Below, piece by piece: positions 1-11,974 of a stretch of 64,000 nt of DNA. Numbering within the stretch: position 1 is the first letter of the stretch; each line of letters opens with the position of its first letter. The notes under the pieces are model-generated. The model saw only the letters and a program-made list of their open reading frames with translations, searched no databases and was not told the DNA's origin. This stretch comes from Rhizodiscina lignyota (taxonomy: Eukaryota; Ascomycota; Dothideomycetes; Aulographales; Rhizodiscinaceae). A program made the position numbers and the translations under genes. The DNA lies in assembly GCA_010015805.1 (NCBI GenBank), contig ML978123.1, forward strand, positions 186,001 through 250,000, read 5' to 3'.

Positions 1-662
1 TTGATGTAGAACCAAACGTGGACGGAGACTACGTCAAAGACGTTCTAGGTGTGGCGTATCTGACAGGCAGATTCGATCACAGCATCCGCGCCATCTCCGC
101 CCACAACAGCAACGAAGGGTTCGGTTTCACCGATCCAGCGGCGACCAACTCTTCTGCTCTTGCGACATACATGCGGATATACTTCCCGCATGCGTCGGAT
201 GCCGTGATCGATTTCATCTCCAACAAGCTCTATCCGCCTATCTATGATGGGTCGCAGCCCTGGACGACTCCATTTGAGAGGTTGAATCTCTTGATCAGCG
301 AGATGATGATCGCGTGCAACTCGCGTTATCTTGGTACGGGACTCGGAAACACGACTTACAACTATGAGTACTCGGTGCCGCCCGGTTTCCACATGGACGA
401 TATTCCGTACACGTTCTTTGATGGGACTCTTAATGGAGCTGTAACGAATAAAACGATGGCGATGGACCTGCAGCGATACATTACCGCTTTCGCGGCTACA
501 GGGAATCCGAATGCATTTCAGAAAGAGACGGCGCTGCCTACCTTTGCCAGGTATGGCTCTGAGGCGACGTTGTTGAATTTCAATACGTCGTACATCAGTC
601 ATATCACGGATCCTTTGAAGAATGATAGATGCGCCTGGTGGCAGAAAGGCTTGTTATTGTAG
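1..662 (+). CDS. Type B carboxylesterase, C-terminal part (cut by left edge)
   Basis: The frame is open from base 3 to a TAG at 660-662, about 219 codons, so the gene begins left of the window. The text fits the C-terminal third of the carboxylesterase/lipase type B family: a 'VDGDYV' entry close to the family's 'VDGDF', a 'HNSNEG' block and, about 125 residues in, 'GFHMDDIPYTF', which matches the family's catalytic-histidine region ('HGDDIPYVF'). It ends with the usual 'CAWWQ' block. Family enzymes hydrolyse carboxylic esters and many fungal ones are secreted, but the signal peptide and nucleophile elbow lie outside the window, so location and substrate cannot be read. No intron is seen in this part. 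Confidence 0.85.
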   Translation, partial: DVEPNVDGDYVKDVLGVAYLTGRFDHSIRAISAHNSNEGFGFTDPAATNSSALATYMRIYFPHASDAVIDFISNKLYPPIYDGSQPWTTPFERLNLLISEMMIACNSRYLGTGLGNTTYNYEYSVPPGFHMDDIPYTFFDGTLNGAVTNKTMAMDLQRYITAFAATGNPNAFQKETALPTFARYGSEATLLNFNTSYISHITDPLKNDRCAWWQKGLLL

Positions 663-1292
663 GCGGTACTCCCGTAAACAAGAACAGTTGGATTAGCGAA
701 GTCGCTAGGATTTGGGGCCGTTTTTCGATGGCTGGCGGCATCTCCGCGAGCCCCTAGCAATCAAGCACCGCTTTCGTCTATGAAGTCAGAAATTAATTAG
801 CTGTAGTGTGAGATCTTAGATTGCCTGAATAATATAAAGACTAAAAAAGAATAACGCTGCTCGCTTCACTAGCTTCATCGCGAATTATGGTGCCCGGGGG
901 CCTTACTAAATCTCTCGTGCGACTACCGTGCCTCGTGGTACGTCAAAACAGGTTTAGGAATCTTGTTCAAAAGAGGTAACAAGACGATTAAAATGAGTAA
1001 TCGAACCGTAACACTATTAGTGCTCTTCCCCAGTACCATGCGATTAATGCCGCACCGAAAGTGGTGCTTTTTGGTAGATGTCACCATGTATCCGCCGGAA
1101 ATAGAAAACAGTAGCAGGATGCGGCCTGTCTCTATCGTATTCGAGGGTTTCACAGTGAAATTTCACGGAAATATTATGCACGGACGGAATGTTTGAAGAC
1201 ACGCTCCTCTTCAAATAATGTCCCGAACATCCTACTTCTGTGCGCAGAGCCCTCTGCGCATCTGACACTTGGTCCTTGGGCAAGTGCACAGA
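663..1292. other. Intergenic, no gene seen
   Basis: This stretch lies between the esterase stop and the next gene, both on the plus strand. Only short overlapping frames occur, with no family signal. It should hold the esterase 3' end and the promoter of the next gene; no clear TATA box was found. Confidence 0.5.
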
Positions 1293-2219
1293 ATGGCAAC
1301 CTCCAAACCAACTATCCTCTTCGCCCATGGCGCGTTTCACACCCCGGAGTCATTCTCTAATCTCGCATCTGCACTTGAGAAGAAGGGATATCACTGTCCA
1401 AATGACTTCCAGCTCCCTTCTATAGACGCCCCGTCGTCTGCGGCACCTGGACTTCTTGAAGACGCTCAAGCGCTGCGGCAATATGTCTTGGAATGCATTG
1501 ACGGGACGGGGCGATTCGAATCCCAGGGTCCTAACGACTGTGTGGTCGTCATGCACTCATATGGCGGCGCTGTGGGCAGCCAGGCTCTGGAAGGCCTTGG
1601 AACCAAGCAGCGACCGGGAAAGAAGGCGATCAAGAAACTGGTGTACATCAATGCGAATATTGTGGAGCCCGGAGACACTGTGCAGGCGCAGATGGAAAGG
1701 TTTGGCCAATTGACAGATTACCAAGCGCCTCCTGATTTGTACATGTTAGACGTACGTGCGTTACTGCGGCAGCCTCACGGGTCCATTCAACCGCACTGTT
1801 GAGTGATTAAGCTGACATTGCGTGAGAACAGGGACAAAATGTCAAATATGTAGGTCCTGAAGATCTATTCTACAATGACATCGATCCGGAAAGTAGCAAA
1901 ACGCTGTACGCTGGACTAAAGCCGACCGGATTCGGGTAAGCATCGAGCCAAAAAGGTAGTAACCATTCATGAAGTCGCTGACAATGCACACAGAGCATTC
2001 CTTACCCCACTGACGGGTGCTGCATATCGAGATATCCCAAGCTGGGCTCTTGTTGGAGACCGTGACAATTGCTTAACGCCTAAATTCCAAGAGTGGGAGC
2101 TGGGGCTGCACAAAGGGTATTTCGAGCATGTTGAACATATCGACGGTGGCCATTTCTGTTTCATACCTAAGCCGGCTGAGGTCGCTGAAGTCGTAGACCG
2201 GGCCGCGACTGCATTGTGA
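1293..2219 (+). CDS. Alpha/beta hydrolase, 262 aa, three exons
   Basis: Exons are 1293-1751, 1832-1935 and 1994-2219, giving 262 residues; both introns are GT-AG (80 and 58 nt). The start is the first ATG of the frame, a few codons before the first beta strand. Seen directly: an 'HGAF' oxyanion-type loop near residue 12, the nucleophile elbow 'MHSYGG' with Ser89, an Asp in 'LVGDRDN', and a late 'GGHF' supplying the histidine. The set matches the small soluble alpha/beta hydrolases (Abhydrolase_6 type) that cleave esters or act in secondary metabolism. No signal peptide is apparent, so it is probably cytosolic. The substrate is unknown. It converges with the regulator gene that ends 150 bp downstream. 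Confidence 0.85.
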
Positions 2220-2368
2220 GGATTACGCGTTGGAGTTCGATAGTTGCTGGAGAGTGGGTTATCGGGAGCATAACGTGACGTGTTGTCGGTGCAATCTAAT
2301 TGCACAGGGCCATGTTGAATCTCTGAATCCTCTTAGACAGCGGTGCCTCTCGTACCAGCAAAAGGGTA

Positions 2369-4664
2369 CTACCATGGACTATCTTCAAAGTCACTGTCTG
2401 CATCAGCGTCATCGTCTTCTCCGTCCAAGTCACTCAATTCGAGGAGCATATCCATGTCGATTTCTTGATCTCCTATGGCCGCTGAAGGGGCTTGAGCGTT
2501 GGATGTATCCAAGGGGATGTCTGTCGGTTGTTGAACACTGTTGTTTTTGAGAGATGCCCCGCGTTCGGCTGTCGCTTTCCAAAGCGACTCGCACGGTGAT
2601 GCGCAGAAATCATCAGTCCACGCGAATCCCTTCAAAGCTTGTTCGTACTCTTTCTTTGTGCTTATGCCAGTCTTCCTCATGAAATCCAAAGTGTTGTCAA
2701 TAAACCATGGCATCTCCTGCCTGCCTTGTGCGACGATGCTGCCGACGAAGAAGACCCAAAGCAGCGCATTCGCCGTGCATTGGGTTTCCCATGCACCAAG
2801 AAGATCTTGAATGTCCAATGCGGCCACCAGTCTTGACAGGAAGAGGTCGAAAACCTTGATCGGAAGTGGAATCGACCTCAGAGCACCATACAAGAACATC
2901 TGCGCGGCAACTGTCAGAGCCTCGATTACCGAGACGGCATTCCCAGACGGAAATTTTGCTTCCAGGTTCTGATCAGCGAGCCGGCTTGACTGGCAGAGGA
3001 GCTTGTAATCGATCTCGTGCAGCATATTGCTCATTAGCATACGGTCCATGCGGTCTGCCCACGGAGTATTGTATGCAATGGCAACCTGATGAAGCGAGTA
3101 ATAAACATTGAACATCTCGTGGCGGTCAATTGTGAGCTTCAGAAGGCAGTTCGGTGAGGACAGCGCCGCCTCGACAAGGAGTTCGTCGGGTAGAGTAGCA
3201 TGGTAGGGTTGAGGGACGAATTCGAATGAAGGTCGTATCCGCCACGCGGCGGCAAGATGGTATTCTGACCTTTGTATCACATTAGTACGTTGCACAGATC
3301 CTTAAAGTGCATTCCGAAACAAAATCGAATATATGGATTGCAGGGTCGGACATGCTTGTGCTCGGCAGTGCTCGCGAGCCTGACGCTGTTGTAACACATC
3401 TCAGGGATTTTATAATGAAGAACGTACCATGCTACCGCTCTTTGTAGAGGATCGTTGTGTTTTATAGCTGGAAGGCCGCCTCTTAACGCGATTAATCTCC
3501 GCAGGCCAGTGACGTGAGAAGACGCAACCTCGTAGGCGCCCCATAGATTCTAGTTGTTCGTTAGCGAGAATAAGGCAAGTCACGAAACCCATTGAGAAAA
3601 ATTGGATGAAAAGGTGTGTCCGGAGATTGTCAACTTCTGTCTGGCCAGTCGCCAGCCAGATGAGACCCCGGACGGGAATCCCTGAGGATTGACAGTGAAT
3701 GGCGAGTGAATGCTTACCTCAAAGCTTGCAAGGACCGTTATGACTGCTATAAGCGCATCTGAAGTCCTTTCGTCAGGATTCTGCAGCTTCTTATTGACGA
3801 GCTTTAGGGCCTCCCCCTTGTGGTAGTGGATGTCGATGTTGGAATTGAGGCCATGGTAGAGTCCGCAGTACATCGCCACTGAGCAGAGAGTGGAGTGAAG
3901 GATGCCGGGGTCGTATTTTGCGAAAGAAAGCCATGATCCAGGCGTTGGGTTGATGGCGACGGAGTTGACTTTGAAGACGGTTTGCCCTATGTGATTTTGT
4001 TGTTCAGCGCCGAGCAAATTGGCGTACGTATTTAACATCTGGCAAAGCAATATTACCACTCACAGTAATAAATCAGAGTTTCAACACGGGGCCCGCTCTT
4101 GATAGGTAGGGCATCAAATGGGTCGATACGCTGGGCCATGTAACGGGGAATGATGGGGGTGCTTGTCAAATTGTTCGCCTCCATGCTTCCAGTGGACACT
4201 GAAATATTTCCAGTGTCCAGGTCGCCGCCTGAATCAGCAACATCACTGAAACGAGAGCCTTGCTCTGACTGCGAAGAAACCTTCGCGCCGGCGTTCTCAG
4301 GGCTTCCATTTCCCACTTTGTCGGTTCGTTTCTTTGCAGCTCCGGACTTGTCAAGACGGAATCTTCCTTTGAGATTTTGCTTCGCTTTAACTGTAGAGGC
4401 AGAGCTCTGATGTGATTGCTCTTCAATAGCAGCAACCCTCTGGTGAAAGAAATTCCGCATTACATGGCTACGAATCGTCCTCCTCGATGCTCCACCGACC
4501 GTTTCAGGTTTGCCTGTTGACATGAAAAACTCATAGTCAACCGCATCGGGCCCTTGCTTGCCATTTCTGGTAGCTTGAGACGCAGAAGAGGGTCGGATTG
4601 GCAATGCATTGTCCTTGTTTGGGCGGACTCTTGCCCTTTGGGGCATTTGTGCGGCACAGCTCAT
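2369..4664 (-). CDS. Fungal-specific transcription factor-like protein, 630 aa
   Basis: Exons on the minus strand are 4664-4064, 3986-3718, 3549-3428 and 3269-2369, giving 630 residues; introns are 77, 168 and 158 nt with joins in phase. Upstream of ATG 4664 the frame has no other ATG. The N-terminal 90 residues hold the pattern 'FMSTGKPE' followed by 'IRSHVMRNFF', which I associate with fungal-specific regulator-like proteins (Fungal_trans_2 / DUF3468 type) that lack a zinc cluster. The middle region has 'WGAYEVASSHV' and 'LIALRGG', both usual in that family. The C-terminus is very acidic (Asp/Glu-rich, last 40 residues) and could be an activation or interaction segment. No Zn2Cys6 motif is present, so DNA binding is not shown; function is inferred only from family resemblance. 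Confidence 0.8.
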
Positions 4665-5738
4665 ACTGATTTTGATTATTTCTGATGTCAGATGTATAAT
4701 CTCGCGGCGCCGAGGGGCGAAATCTGGCAATAAATAAGTAAGTAATTGCGCTTTTGGACTCAGCTCGAGGGGCGTCGCGAATTACCCTTCTGGGAGTGTG
4801 GTCGAAAACCTTAGTAATCGCTATCATGTCCTGGCTGCTACCAATCAGCGAACAGCTCAATACCAACTACGAAGGAACAATAAAGGCATGCAGGTCGCCT
4901 AACTTTTGTGATCTAGAAGACTTCTATACCTTTCAGAAATTGAAGCGATATGACCGGGGGTTATGCGGCGAGATGGACGGAGCAGAAAGAGGTGAAAGTA
5001 CACTGGAAAGAACGCAATACGAAGTCGGGATCGTGGATACGACGTGGAGATATAGGTACTTGAATACGAGAAGGTCGTTTTAGGCGCACGCCATCGCCTT
5101 TAGAAATCAATGGCGCAACTCCAGAGTCACGTCGTATGACAATGGAAGAGAGGAATGGAGCACCGACCCTCTTTGTAGTTGAAACGGGCCGAGAAATAGA
5201 GGATCCACCAGGGCATCTCAGCGATCAACTCGATTATGCCTAGGCTATAGCTTTATCTCGAAGAGCCCCATCTAGTCCGCAGGAATGGAGCGCTTAATCA
5301 ACGTTACGCATTGAACGCCGTTCCGTTGTGGCTTGCTTCGACCTGGAGCCGCTCCTGAATGGTCAAGGCTTGACTGCTTGTGCAGGTGGGGCGGTCGCTA
5401 TATTTTGAGAAACACGCTGTTCCTCCCACAGACATGCAGCAGAAGAGGGACATGCGAGAGAGAGAGAGAGTATGGAGTTGTCGCGATGGCTCCCAACGAG
5501 GTGGATGGTGCACCCATGTCCACGCCACGATAGGGATTCTGGAGACGGGAGGGGCTTGGCTGAAGATCTGGCTGACTTCAGCGATGCCAAGCTCGACAAT
5601 TCATCGCCCTCGAATCTGTTTTTTCTAATCAATGTTGCATTCCATCGAGTGCCTGCAGTGCTGTACCAGCTTGCGCAGGGAGTAATTATGGTCGAACGGC
5701 AATTCATATCGTATTCATAGGCTGCATTTGCCGCCACC
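4665..5738. promoter_or_regulatory. Divergent intergenic region between the regulator and AVL9
   Basis: About 1.07 kb separates two divergently transcribed genes and should carry both promoters. A short GA dinucleotide run lies near 5457-5470. The start of AVL9 has the context gccgccaccATGg. Open frames here (for example 4754-5083) show no family signal and were not called. Confidence 0.45.
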
Positions 5739-8039
5739 ATGGGCCCGAACACTTTCTATCATCCCATCGTCGCCATCGTGGACTTCCACCATGCCAGGTC
5801 TGTGACTCTCATGACACACCCATGGCCTTCCTTTTGCCATCGTCCAAACTGACTGGTGTGATATCAGGGGCCCAGAGGTTGAACGATGGATTGGTGTGGA
5901 AGATGGAAGAGATCCGGCGTCGGAGAACGATTGGTCCTTGCTACCATTCATGGCCCTTTCTGATGGCGCGCACGCGTATGTTTCCCCTCCAAGCCCTTCG
6001 TACAAACGCTAACGTCGTAGTAGTTCTGTTGAGGAATTCTCGTACTTTACCCTCCGTCGCGAAGCCACGGCAGACGAAAAAGCGACCTCACTCTTCGGCA
6101 TTTCCTGCTCTCGCCAGCTTGATGCTAGCGAACTGATAAACCGGCCGGCAGACGTGACGCGTTCAACAGTACAAAAGGCAGTGGTGGTCATATTCGGTAG
6201 CCCGCAGTTTTTCGGGCAGCTGCGGGAGAAACTCTCCATCATAACCAGGGCGTGGTTCGCGCAAAAGTATGAGATTCATCTTGTTACAGATGATTCAAAG
6301 CTGGGCGCGGTTTTTGACATGCTCCAGGGACTTCACGGACATTACTATTCTAGAGGTATGCCGCTCTGTCATCCGACATGTCCATTCTAACCCCACTCGC
6401 AGGATTTCCAAGAGAGTCTCACAAAATCAATCCGAGATTCAGAAGACGAGCGCGATCAGTACTTTGGTTCGTATGATTCGGAAAGCGCGGCCAACTCCTC
6501 ACTGATTGCATGCAGGACTTTCCCTGCGGGAGCTCATTCACGAATTCAAATGGCAGACGCTTGTTCTCTTTAAATGCCTCTTGCTACAACGCAAAGTAGG
6601 TGGCCACTGCCAGCTCGGACTATTTCTATTTCGTTTCTGACCTTTCCAGATGCTGTTCTTTGGGTCGCACTGCGAACGGCTATGCCTCATACAGTTTTCT
6701 CTCATTTCCTTAATTCCTGGACTTATCCGACAACTCCAAGATTGCGCAGATCCACAATTCAATTCGAACGAAGAAAAACTCACCATGCCAACGTCTCTTC
6801 GAACAAGTGAACGTGCGTCTTTGCTCACTTACATGGGCATGCCTCTGCACATCTTCGGGAGAGGCAGCTTGTTCGGACCCTATACACCCCTGCAACTCCT
6901 TGATCTGCTGGCAGACCAAGAAACAAGATCCTATGTAGTTGGATCTACGAATTCACTATTACTGGGACAGAAGGAGAAATACAGTGACGTGCTTGTCAAC
7001 CTCGACGATAATACTGTTCTTATTAATTCGCCATCCTTGCGACCGGCTCTTACTTTGACGACGCCAGACAGGCGCTGGATCGATTTTTTGACGCAATCAG
7101 TCAATGAGACATGGGATGAAGGTATGATGGCTGGGATTTCCAGAGTGACTCCTGCTGACAACTTGCAGCTAATCCTGGGCGACCGAACACGATGGGCTAT
7201 GTCGGCAGCGAAGAGTTCATCCGACTTCAATTCGAAGAGTACTTGCTTGCTTTGTTGTCTGCAGTGAAGTATAAACTTTACGTGCAGAAGAACAAAGAAG
7301 ATCCAAAGGCGCTCCTGGCTGACGTCGAGGGAGACCCAGCAACTGAATTTAGCCCCGATTGGGTCGAAGCCTGGCTCCTGACCGACAACTGTCGCGTGTT
7401 CCAGAAATTCACAGATTCGCATATTTTCGACATCGTTGAACCGACACACCCCGCCACTGGAGGATTGTCCATTGAGGATATCCAACGCCGCCTCGCACAA
7501 CAGGTCTCGGATCTCCATCTCGACGAGCGTTGGCAAGCGAGTAGAGAGACCATGGGTAAGGCCTTTGCCACTGGTCAGAAGAAGGTCTCTTCAGCCATCA
7601 ATAACCTTTGGGCCGATATCGAGGTCATGCGTGAAGCTCAGCGCAAGAGGCAGGAGGAAGCCAAGGCCGCAGCAGCAAGTCAGGCTTCCGAGCCATCTTC
7701 GCCTGGAGAAAAGCCGGCAGGTGGGATGAAATGTATGTACATGTCAGGAAGTGCACGAAGAAGGAACTGATATTCGCTGCAGTTGCAAAAGCTCCAGATC
7801 TGTCACAAGCTCAGTCAACGGTGCAAGCGGCGTCATCTCGTGCAGGCGCCTATCTATCCTCGTGGGGTTCTTGGGCCGCAGAGAAACGGAAAACGGGTTG
7901 GAATCGATCAACATCTGCAGCCTCTAATGCATCTGAAGCCGCGTCGCCGCAAAACATCAAAGTTCTTGATAAGGCTGGAGTCGAGACGGGAACGAATTTG
8001 TTTGATGCGGCCAAGTCGAACATGAGTGAGGCAAAGTAA
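5739..8039 (+). CDS. AVL9: AVL9 family protein (late secretory pathway), 624 aa
   Basis: Nine exons: 5739-5797, 5868-5975, 6024-6266, 6328-6355, 6403-6466, 6516-6595, 6650-7121, 7169-7732, 7783-8039; all joins keep phase and give 624 residues. The N-terminus reads 'VDFHHARGPE', the hallmark of Avl9, followed by 'NDWSLLPFMALSDGAHA', 'LFGISCSRQ', 'AVVVIF' and, after exon 7, 'NPGRPNTMGYVGSEEF'. Avl9 is a DENN-related protein needed for Golgi-to-surface transport in yeast; the C-terminal 100 residues are Ala/Ser/Lys-rich and probably disordered. The last intron may instead start at 7722, shortening exon 8 by 12 nt and the intervening linker by four residues plus one change. Exon 4 is only 28 nt. 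The gene ends 236 bp from the convergent ABHD12-like gene. Confidence 0.92.
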
Positions 8040-8275
8040 CGTTGGACAAGCATACTCGCATTTCGCTTTGACTGCTTTGGCTTTTGCTCACACAGCGTGG
8101 AGTTCATTGACCATGGCCGATGCCGCAGGTCCCAATCAAGGAGCATTTGACATTCTTGGGAGATGATTGCTCGTATATCGGCCACAACCGTCTTGGGTCG
8201 AATTTATGACACAATGCTCACATATATGACTGCATGAATATCTAACAAACAATCGCCTTCTATCAATCACCACGC

Positions 8276-9736
8276 TCAAGTGGTTGACCCGTTCAGACCC
8301 GTCATCCTCGTCTCGCTGTGCAACGACAACCCTTCCAGCTCAAAGGTCCGAAGAATCGATAAAGCGATGGGCGACCAGATCATGATCGTGTCATGGCCTG
8401 TATAGACCATCAGCGGGGCACGGAGAACCTTGTATTCTATGCCACTTACCTCCGTCCTTTGCAATCTCTTTCGCGATGATCTTGTCCTCAAATGACCATG
8501 TCTCCACAAACCCGCCCTCTCCCAGATCGATAGTATGTATCCTATTATCCAAGTCTGCTCTGGAAGGCTCTAAATCTTGCAACACTGCCTTGAATAGCTC
8601 TTCCGTATGCTGCCAGGGCATGATCCCGTCGTCCATGGAATGTATGAGCGATAATCTGACCCTGTTGCTCTTCCGAACCAGATCTGCGAGCTTCTCAGAT
8701 GTCCTATATGTGTCTGTGAGCCGCCTCCCAAACCATCGCTGCAGCGGCGGGCACCATTTCATCGGATTAAGAGGCGTGACGCCAACGTTGAAGCCGAAGT
8801 TCTGGAAGGCTGCAGACGCGTCCGTGAAACCGGCGCAGAGCAACAAGCCAGCAAACTCAACCCGCGGCTCTAGGTTAGCAAAATAGTGTGCTGCGCCTGT
8901 GGCGATCGCCGTTCCGAGACTCTGCGAGTGTAGCACAATGCGGTTCGATGGGATCTTCGCTTCATCCATTGCCCATCGGATAACTGCAACGGCGTCTGTG
9001 ATGCAACCGTCTTCGGTAGGCACGCCCTTGGAATAACCGAAGCCGCGATAGTCGAATGCGAGAACGAAGATCTTATTCGATGCACCGGATGAGATATTGC
9101 GGTATTCCCAAGTTCGACGCTCTTGTGCGATGGTTCCGATATTCTGGAGCAGAAAGAATCAATTGTTGCCATGCTGATTTCCTGGCATACGTACTCCGTG
9201 AACTGCGACAAAGTCAGCATTTCTACATTATTGAATGTGGCATGTCCAACGGACAATAAATTACGAGTCTAGATTCGGGGTCCTCGAAAAGGCATTTGAA
9301 GGCTTGCTTCTCCTTCACATCGCCCCATAGCTTCAGATTCTCTTGACGAAATTCTTCGACATGTTTCGCATAGACTCCTACTGGCACGACCAACCAGGAA
9401 TATACTTCGTTGCCATCTTTGGTCTGGATATAGAATGGAACAACTTGGCTCTCTACACAAAAATAAGCATCTAATGGCTCGTGTTGTAGAAACGGGACAC
9501 GCCACTAAGAAATCCAAGGCTCTCTGGGATATTCAATCTCACCCCCCACCATAGCCTTGCCCAATGGAGGTAAAATAATCTGATGATACTCGGTTAGGCA
9601 CCGGCGGAATCGGAAGCAGCATAACCAGGTTATCGTACTGTCTCTGAACCCAAGGGATCGCACAAACAAGTGTGGCCGGGATCCAAATACCGCTCACAGT
9701 GATCAGGCCATTCAGAAATGACGAGAAGATGGACAT
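8276..9736 (-). CDS. ABHD12-like alpha/beta hydrolase, 389 aa, with an 8-nt exon
   Basis: Minus-strand exons: 9736-9639, 9555-9506, 9452-9255, 9202-9195, 9143-8450, 8397-8276, giving 389 residues. The order follows the ABHD12-like (membrane-associated acylglycerol or lysophospholipid lipase) family: an N-terminal hydrophobic stretch (about residues 4-28), 'LNIPESLGF', 'VPFYIQTKDG', the oxyanion loop 'FHGN', 'FDYRGFGYS', the nucleophile 'HSQSLG' (Ser193), an Asp in 'SMDDG' and His351 in 'GGHD'. The glycine usually found two residues before the nucleophile is serine here. The 8-nt exon (9195-9202) is needed to make the 'FHG' part of the oxyanion loop; its upstream donor, GTCCGT, is weak. A membrane anchor and lipid substrate are inferred from the family. 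Confidence 0.85.
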
Positions 9737-10067
9737 TGCACTGTCCAAAAGCTGGATATACACTCTATGCGAAAATGGATGAAGCTCTCGAAAGGGAGAG
9801 GCGCACAGGACGCGATTGGTGGCGGCACGTGCGTGTGGCTGGGTCCCGTCAGCCTCGGCGTCATCCCGTTTTCGGAGTCCTGAAATATCCGTAATCTTCA
9901 ATAAGAGCCTCATTCGGTTTCTTAGTGAGTGTGAACTCAGTCTCACGCGGCTTTCCCATCACTCGACTGTTCACGCAGTCATGGGATGAACGTCTCTCAA
10001 GTCGTGTACCACCATCGCGCTCGGGGGCGCTCGGGCTTGGCTGCCGTGAGCCCTTTTTCCAACTTTC
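9737..10067. promoter_or_regulatory. Divergent promoter, ABHD12-like / MFS transporter
   Basis: 331 bp between two divergent start codons must hold both promoters. No convincing TATA box or repeat is visible. Confidence 0.5.
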
Positions 10068-11974
10068 ATGGACGTGGACGAGGAACATGAACTTGACCAG
10101 GTCGACGCAAGAGCGAGTGATTCACTATCAGGTGAACGGCACACGCCCATGAGCTCTCCAGATATCAATGGCAATACTCAACAAATGCCTTCCGATGTCA
10201 TCGATCCGAGCCTGGATAGGCGAACGAAGCGGAAGTTGGATTTCATTCTACTCCCATTCCTGGCATTGTTGTTTCTTTTCAACTCGCTGGACAAATCAAA
10301 CATTGGTATATTGATTTCATGTCATTGTGTGTCTTGTGCTGAATTGTCATCGTAGGAAATGCGGAAACTGCTAATTTCACATCGGACATTGGCATCGATA
10401 AGAGCGACCTCAATACCGCGGTCGCCATCTTCTTCGCATGTTTCGTCGGACTTCAGCCTGTTGGTGCAGCTTTGGGCAGGCGCTATGGCATGTCCATTTG
10501 GGTCCCAGGTTGCATGAGTGTGTGGGGCGTTTGTACCGCCCTCCACGTGTGGGTTCGCACCAAATGGCAGTTGATCGTTTTGAGGATGGTTATTGGAGCA
10601 CTTGAAGGCATGTCGCACGAAAGCGCAATAGGAACGCAACTGACGTGCAGTCTAGCTGGATTCTACCCCGTGACGGTCTCCTATCTGTCGCTGTTCTACA
10701 CCAAGTTTGAATTCGGCCGCAGGCTTGCCGTCTTCTACGGTCAGTCTGCCATCGCTGGGGCATTTGGTGGCATTCTCTCTTATTTCGTCTTCTCTTGGTT
10801 TCCAAACAACGGTGCAAATCCAGGAACAAAGGAGAGCAACGGCTGGAAGTCATGGCAGGTGCTGTTCTTCGTTGAAGGGGCTACCACTATTGTCATTGCG
10901 CTCACAGGGTTCTTCTGGTTACCTCACAGTGCAAAGACTGCCTGGTTCCTGTCACCCGATGAGCGAGTCTGGGCGGAAGAGCGAATCAAGGCCGACCAAT
11001 CCAATATATCGTCTCAACGACAACCGAAGCTCGACCCTGAAGCGGATGGAGAGAATACAGATCAACTTCCACCGAGCGACTCAGAGGCGGCAGGGTTGTT
11101 AGCATCGTCGGCCGACGAGCAGGCAACACATCCGTCCCCCGCGCATGCAGTAACTGATGACCGCGGTCTCAGTCGCCATGACATTCTCTCCGCGTTCCTC
11201 GACTGGAAAGTTTGGTACCTTCTGGCCTGCAACATCCTCTCTGCTATACCGGTTTCGGCGTTCTCTGTATTCCTCCCGTTGATCTTAGCTCCCTTGACGA
11301 ATCGACCAGCGAACCCAGGAGATCTCACCGGATTTCAGCAAGCAAAGAATCCAGCCTTGACAAACCTCTTGACTGCGCCTCCATTCCTTCTTGGAGCCGT
11401 GGTTCTATACGTATTTACCTCGTACAGTGACCGCCATCGTATACGGCTCTATCCAATTCTCGTTGGACTTGGCATCCTGCTCTTTGGACTCACCCTCACA
11501 GTTTTCTTGCCCAGATCATGGGTCATCCCTCGCTATGTCGCACTGTGCATTCTCCTTTCAGGCTCTTTCATCGCCTCGCCACTGCAAGTGACATGGCTCA
11601 GCAACAACATTCCGCAGCCAGGAAAGCGAAGTGTTGTTCTCGGCATAAATGGATGGGGAAATCTGGCCGGTGTCTTTTCTGCAATGCTGTTCAAGCCTCG
11701 ATTCGCTCCGAGCTATGAGGTGCCCTTCTTTGTCACGTTTGCATGCGTCGCCATTGCTTGGGCTGGATATGCATTCTTCCGAGCGTGGATTGTCAGGGAC
11801 AATGCGAGGAGAGATCGAGAGGGAGGACGTGGGGGTGAGCGTCGGGACACTCCAAGCGATCTCCTCGAACACATCCTGAGATCTTTCAAACTGGAGGGTT
11901 CAATGAAGCTGCTGCGGGAAGTGAGAGAGCGAGAGCGATCAGAAGAAGCTTTAGATTTTAGATTCGGACTGTAG
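10068..11974 (+). CDS. MFS transporter, anion:cation symporter type, 602 aa
   Basis: Exons 10068-10305, 10356-10607 and 10656-11974 give 602 residues. The first helix reads 'LFLFNSLDKSNIGNA', typical of the fungal anion:cation symporter (allantoate/vitamin permease-like) MFS group, followed by 'DKSDLNTAVAIFF', 'GRRYG' and 'FYPVTVSYLSLFYTKFEFGRR'. About 12 hydrophobic segments are seen, with a hydrophilic central loop (residues about 300-365) and a charged C-terminus. Intron 2 is a 48-nt GC-AG intron (donor G|GCATGT); splicing it restores the family text 'ALEAGFYP'. Because 48 is a multiple of three with no stop, the unspliced message also stays open. Substrate unknown; organic acids or vitamins are usual in the group. 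Plasma membrane location is inferred. Confidence 0.9.

Noticed and set aside
45-602. Long minus-strand frame opposite the carboxylesterase
   Set aside because: It is an antisense shadow; the plus-strand frame has clear family motifs and this one is Arg-rich without any.
4754-5083. Plus-strand frame of 109 codons between regulator and AVL9
   Set aside because: It has no family signal and starts at a non-ATG codon inside a divergent promoter.
9506-9543. A 38-nt intron in the ABHD12-like gene from GTGAGA
   Set aside because: It is too short and out of phase; two other introns give the family text 'LNIPESLGF' and 'VPFYIQTKDG'.
10472-11974. MFS gene read as one exon through 10608-10655
   Set aside because: It inserts 16 residues into a conserved helix junction; splicing a GC-AG intron restores the family sequence.
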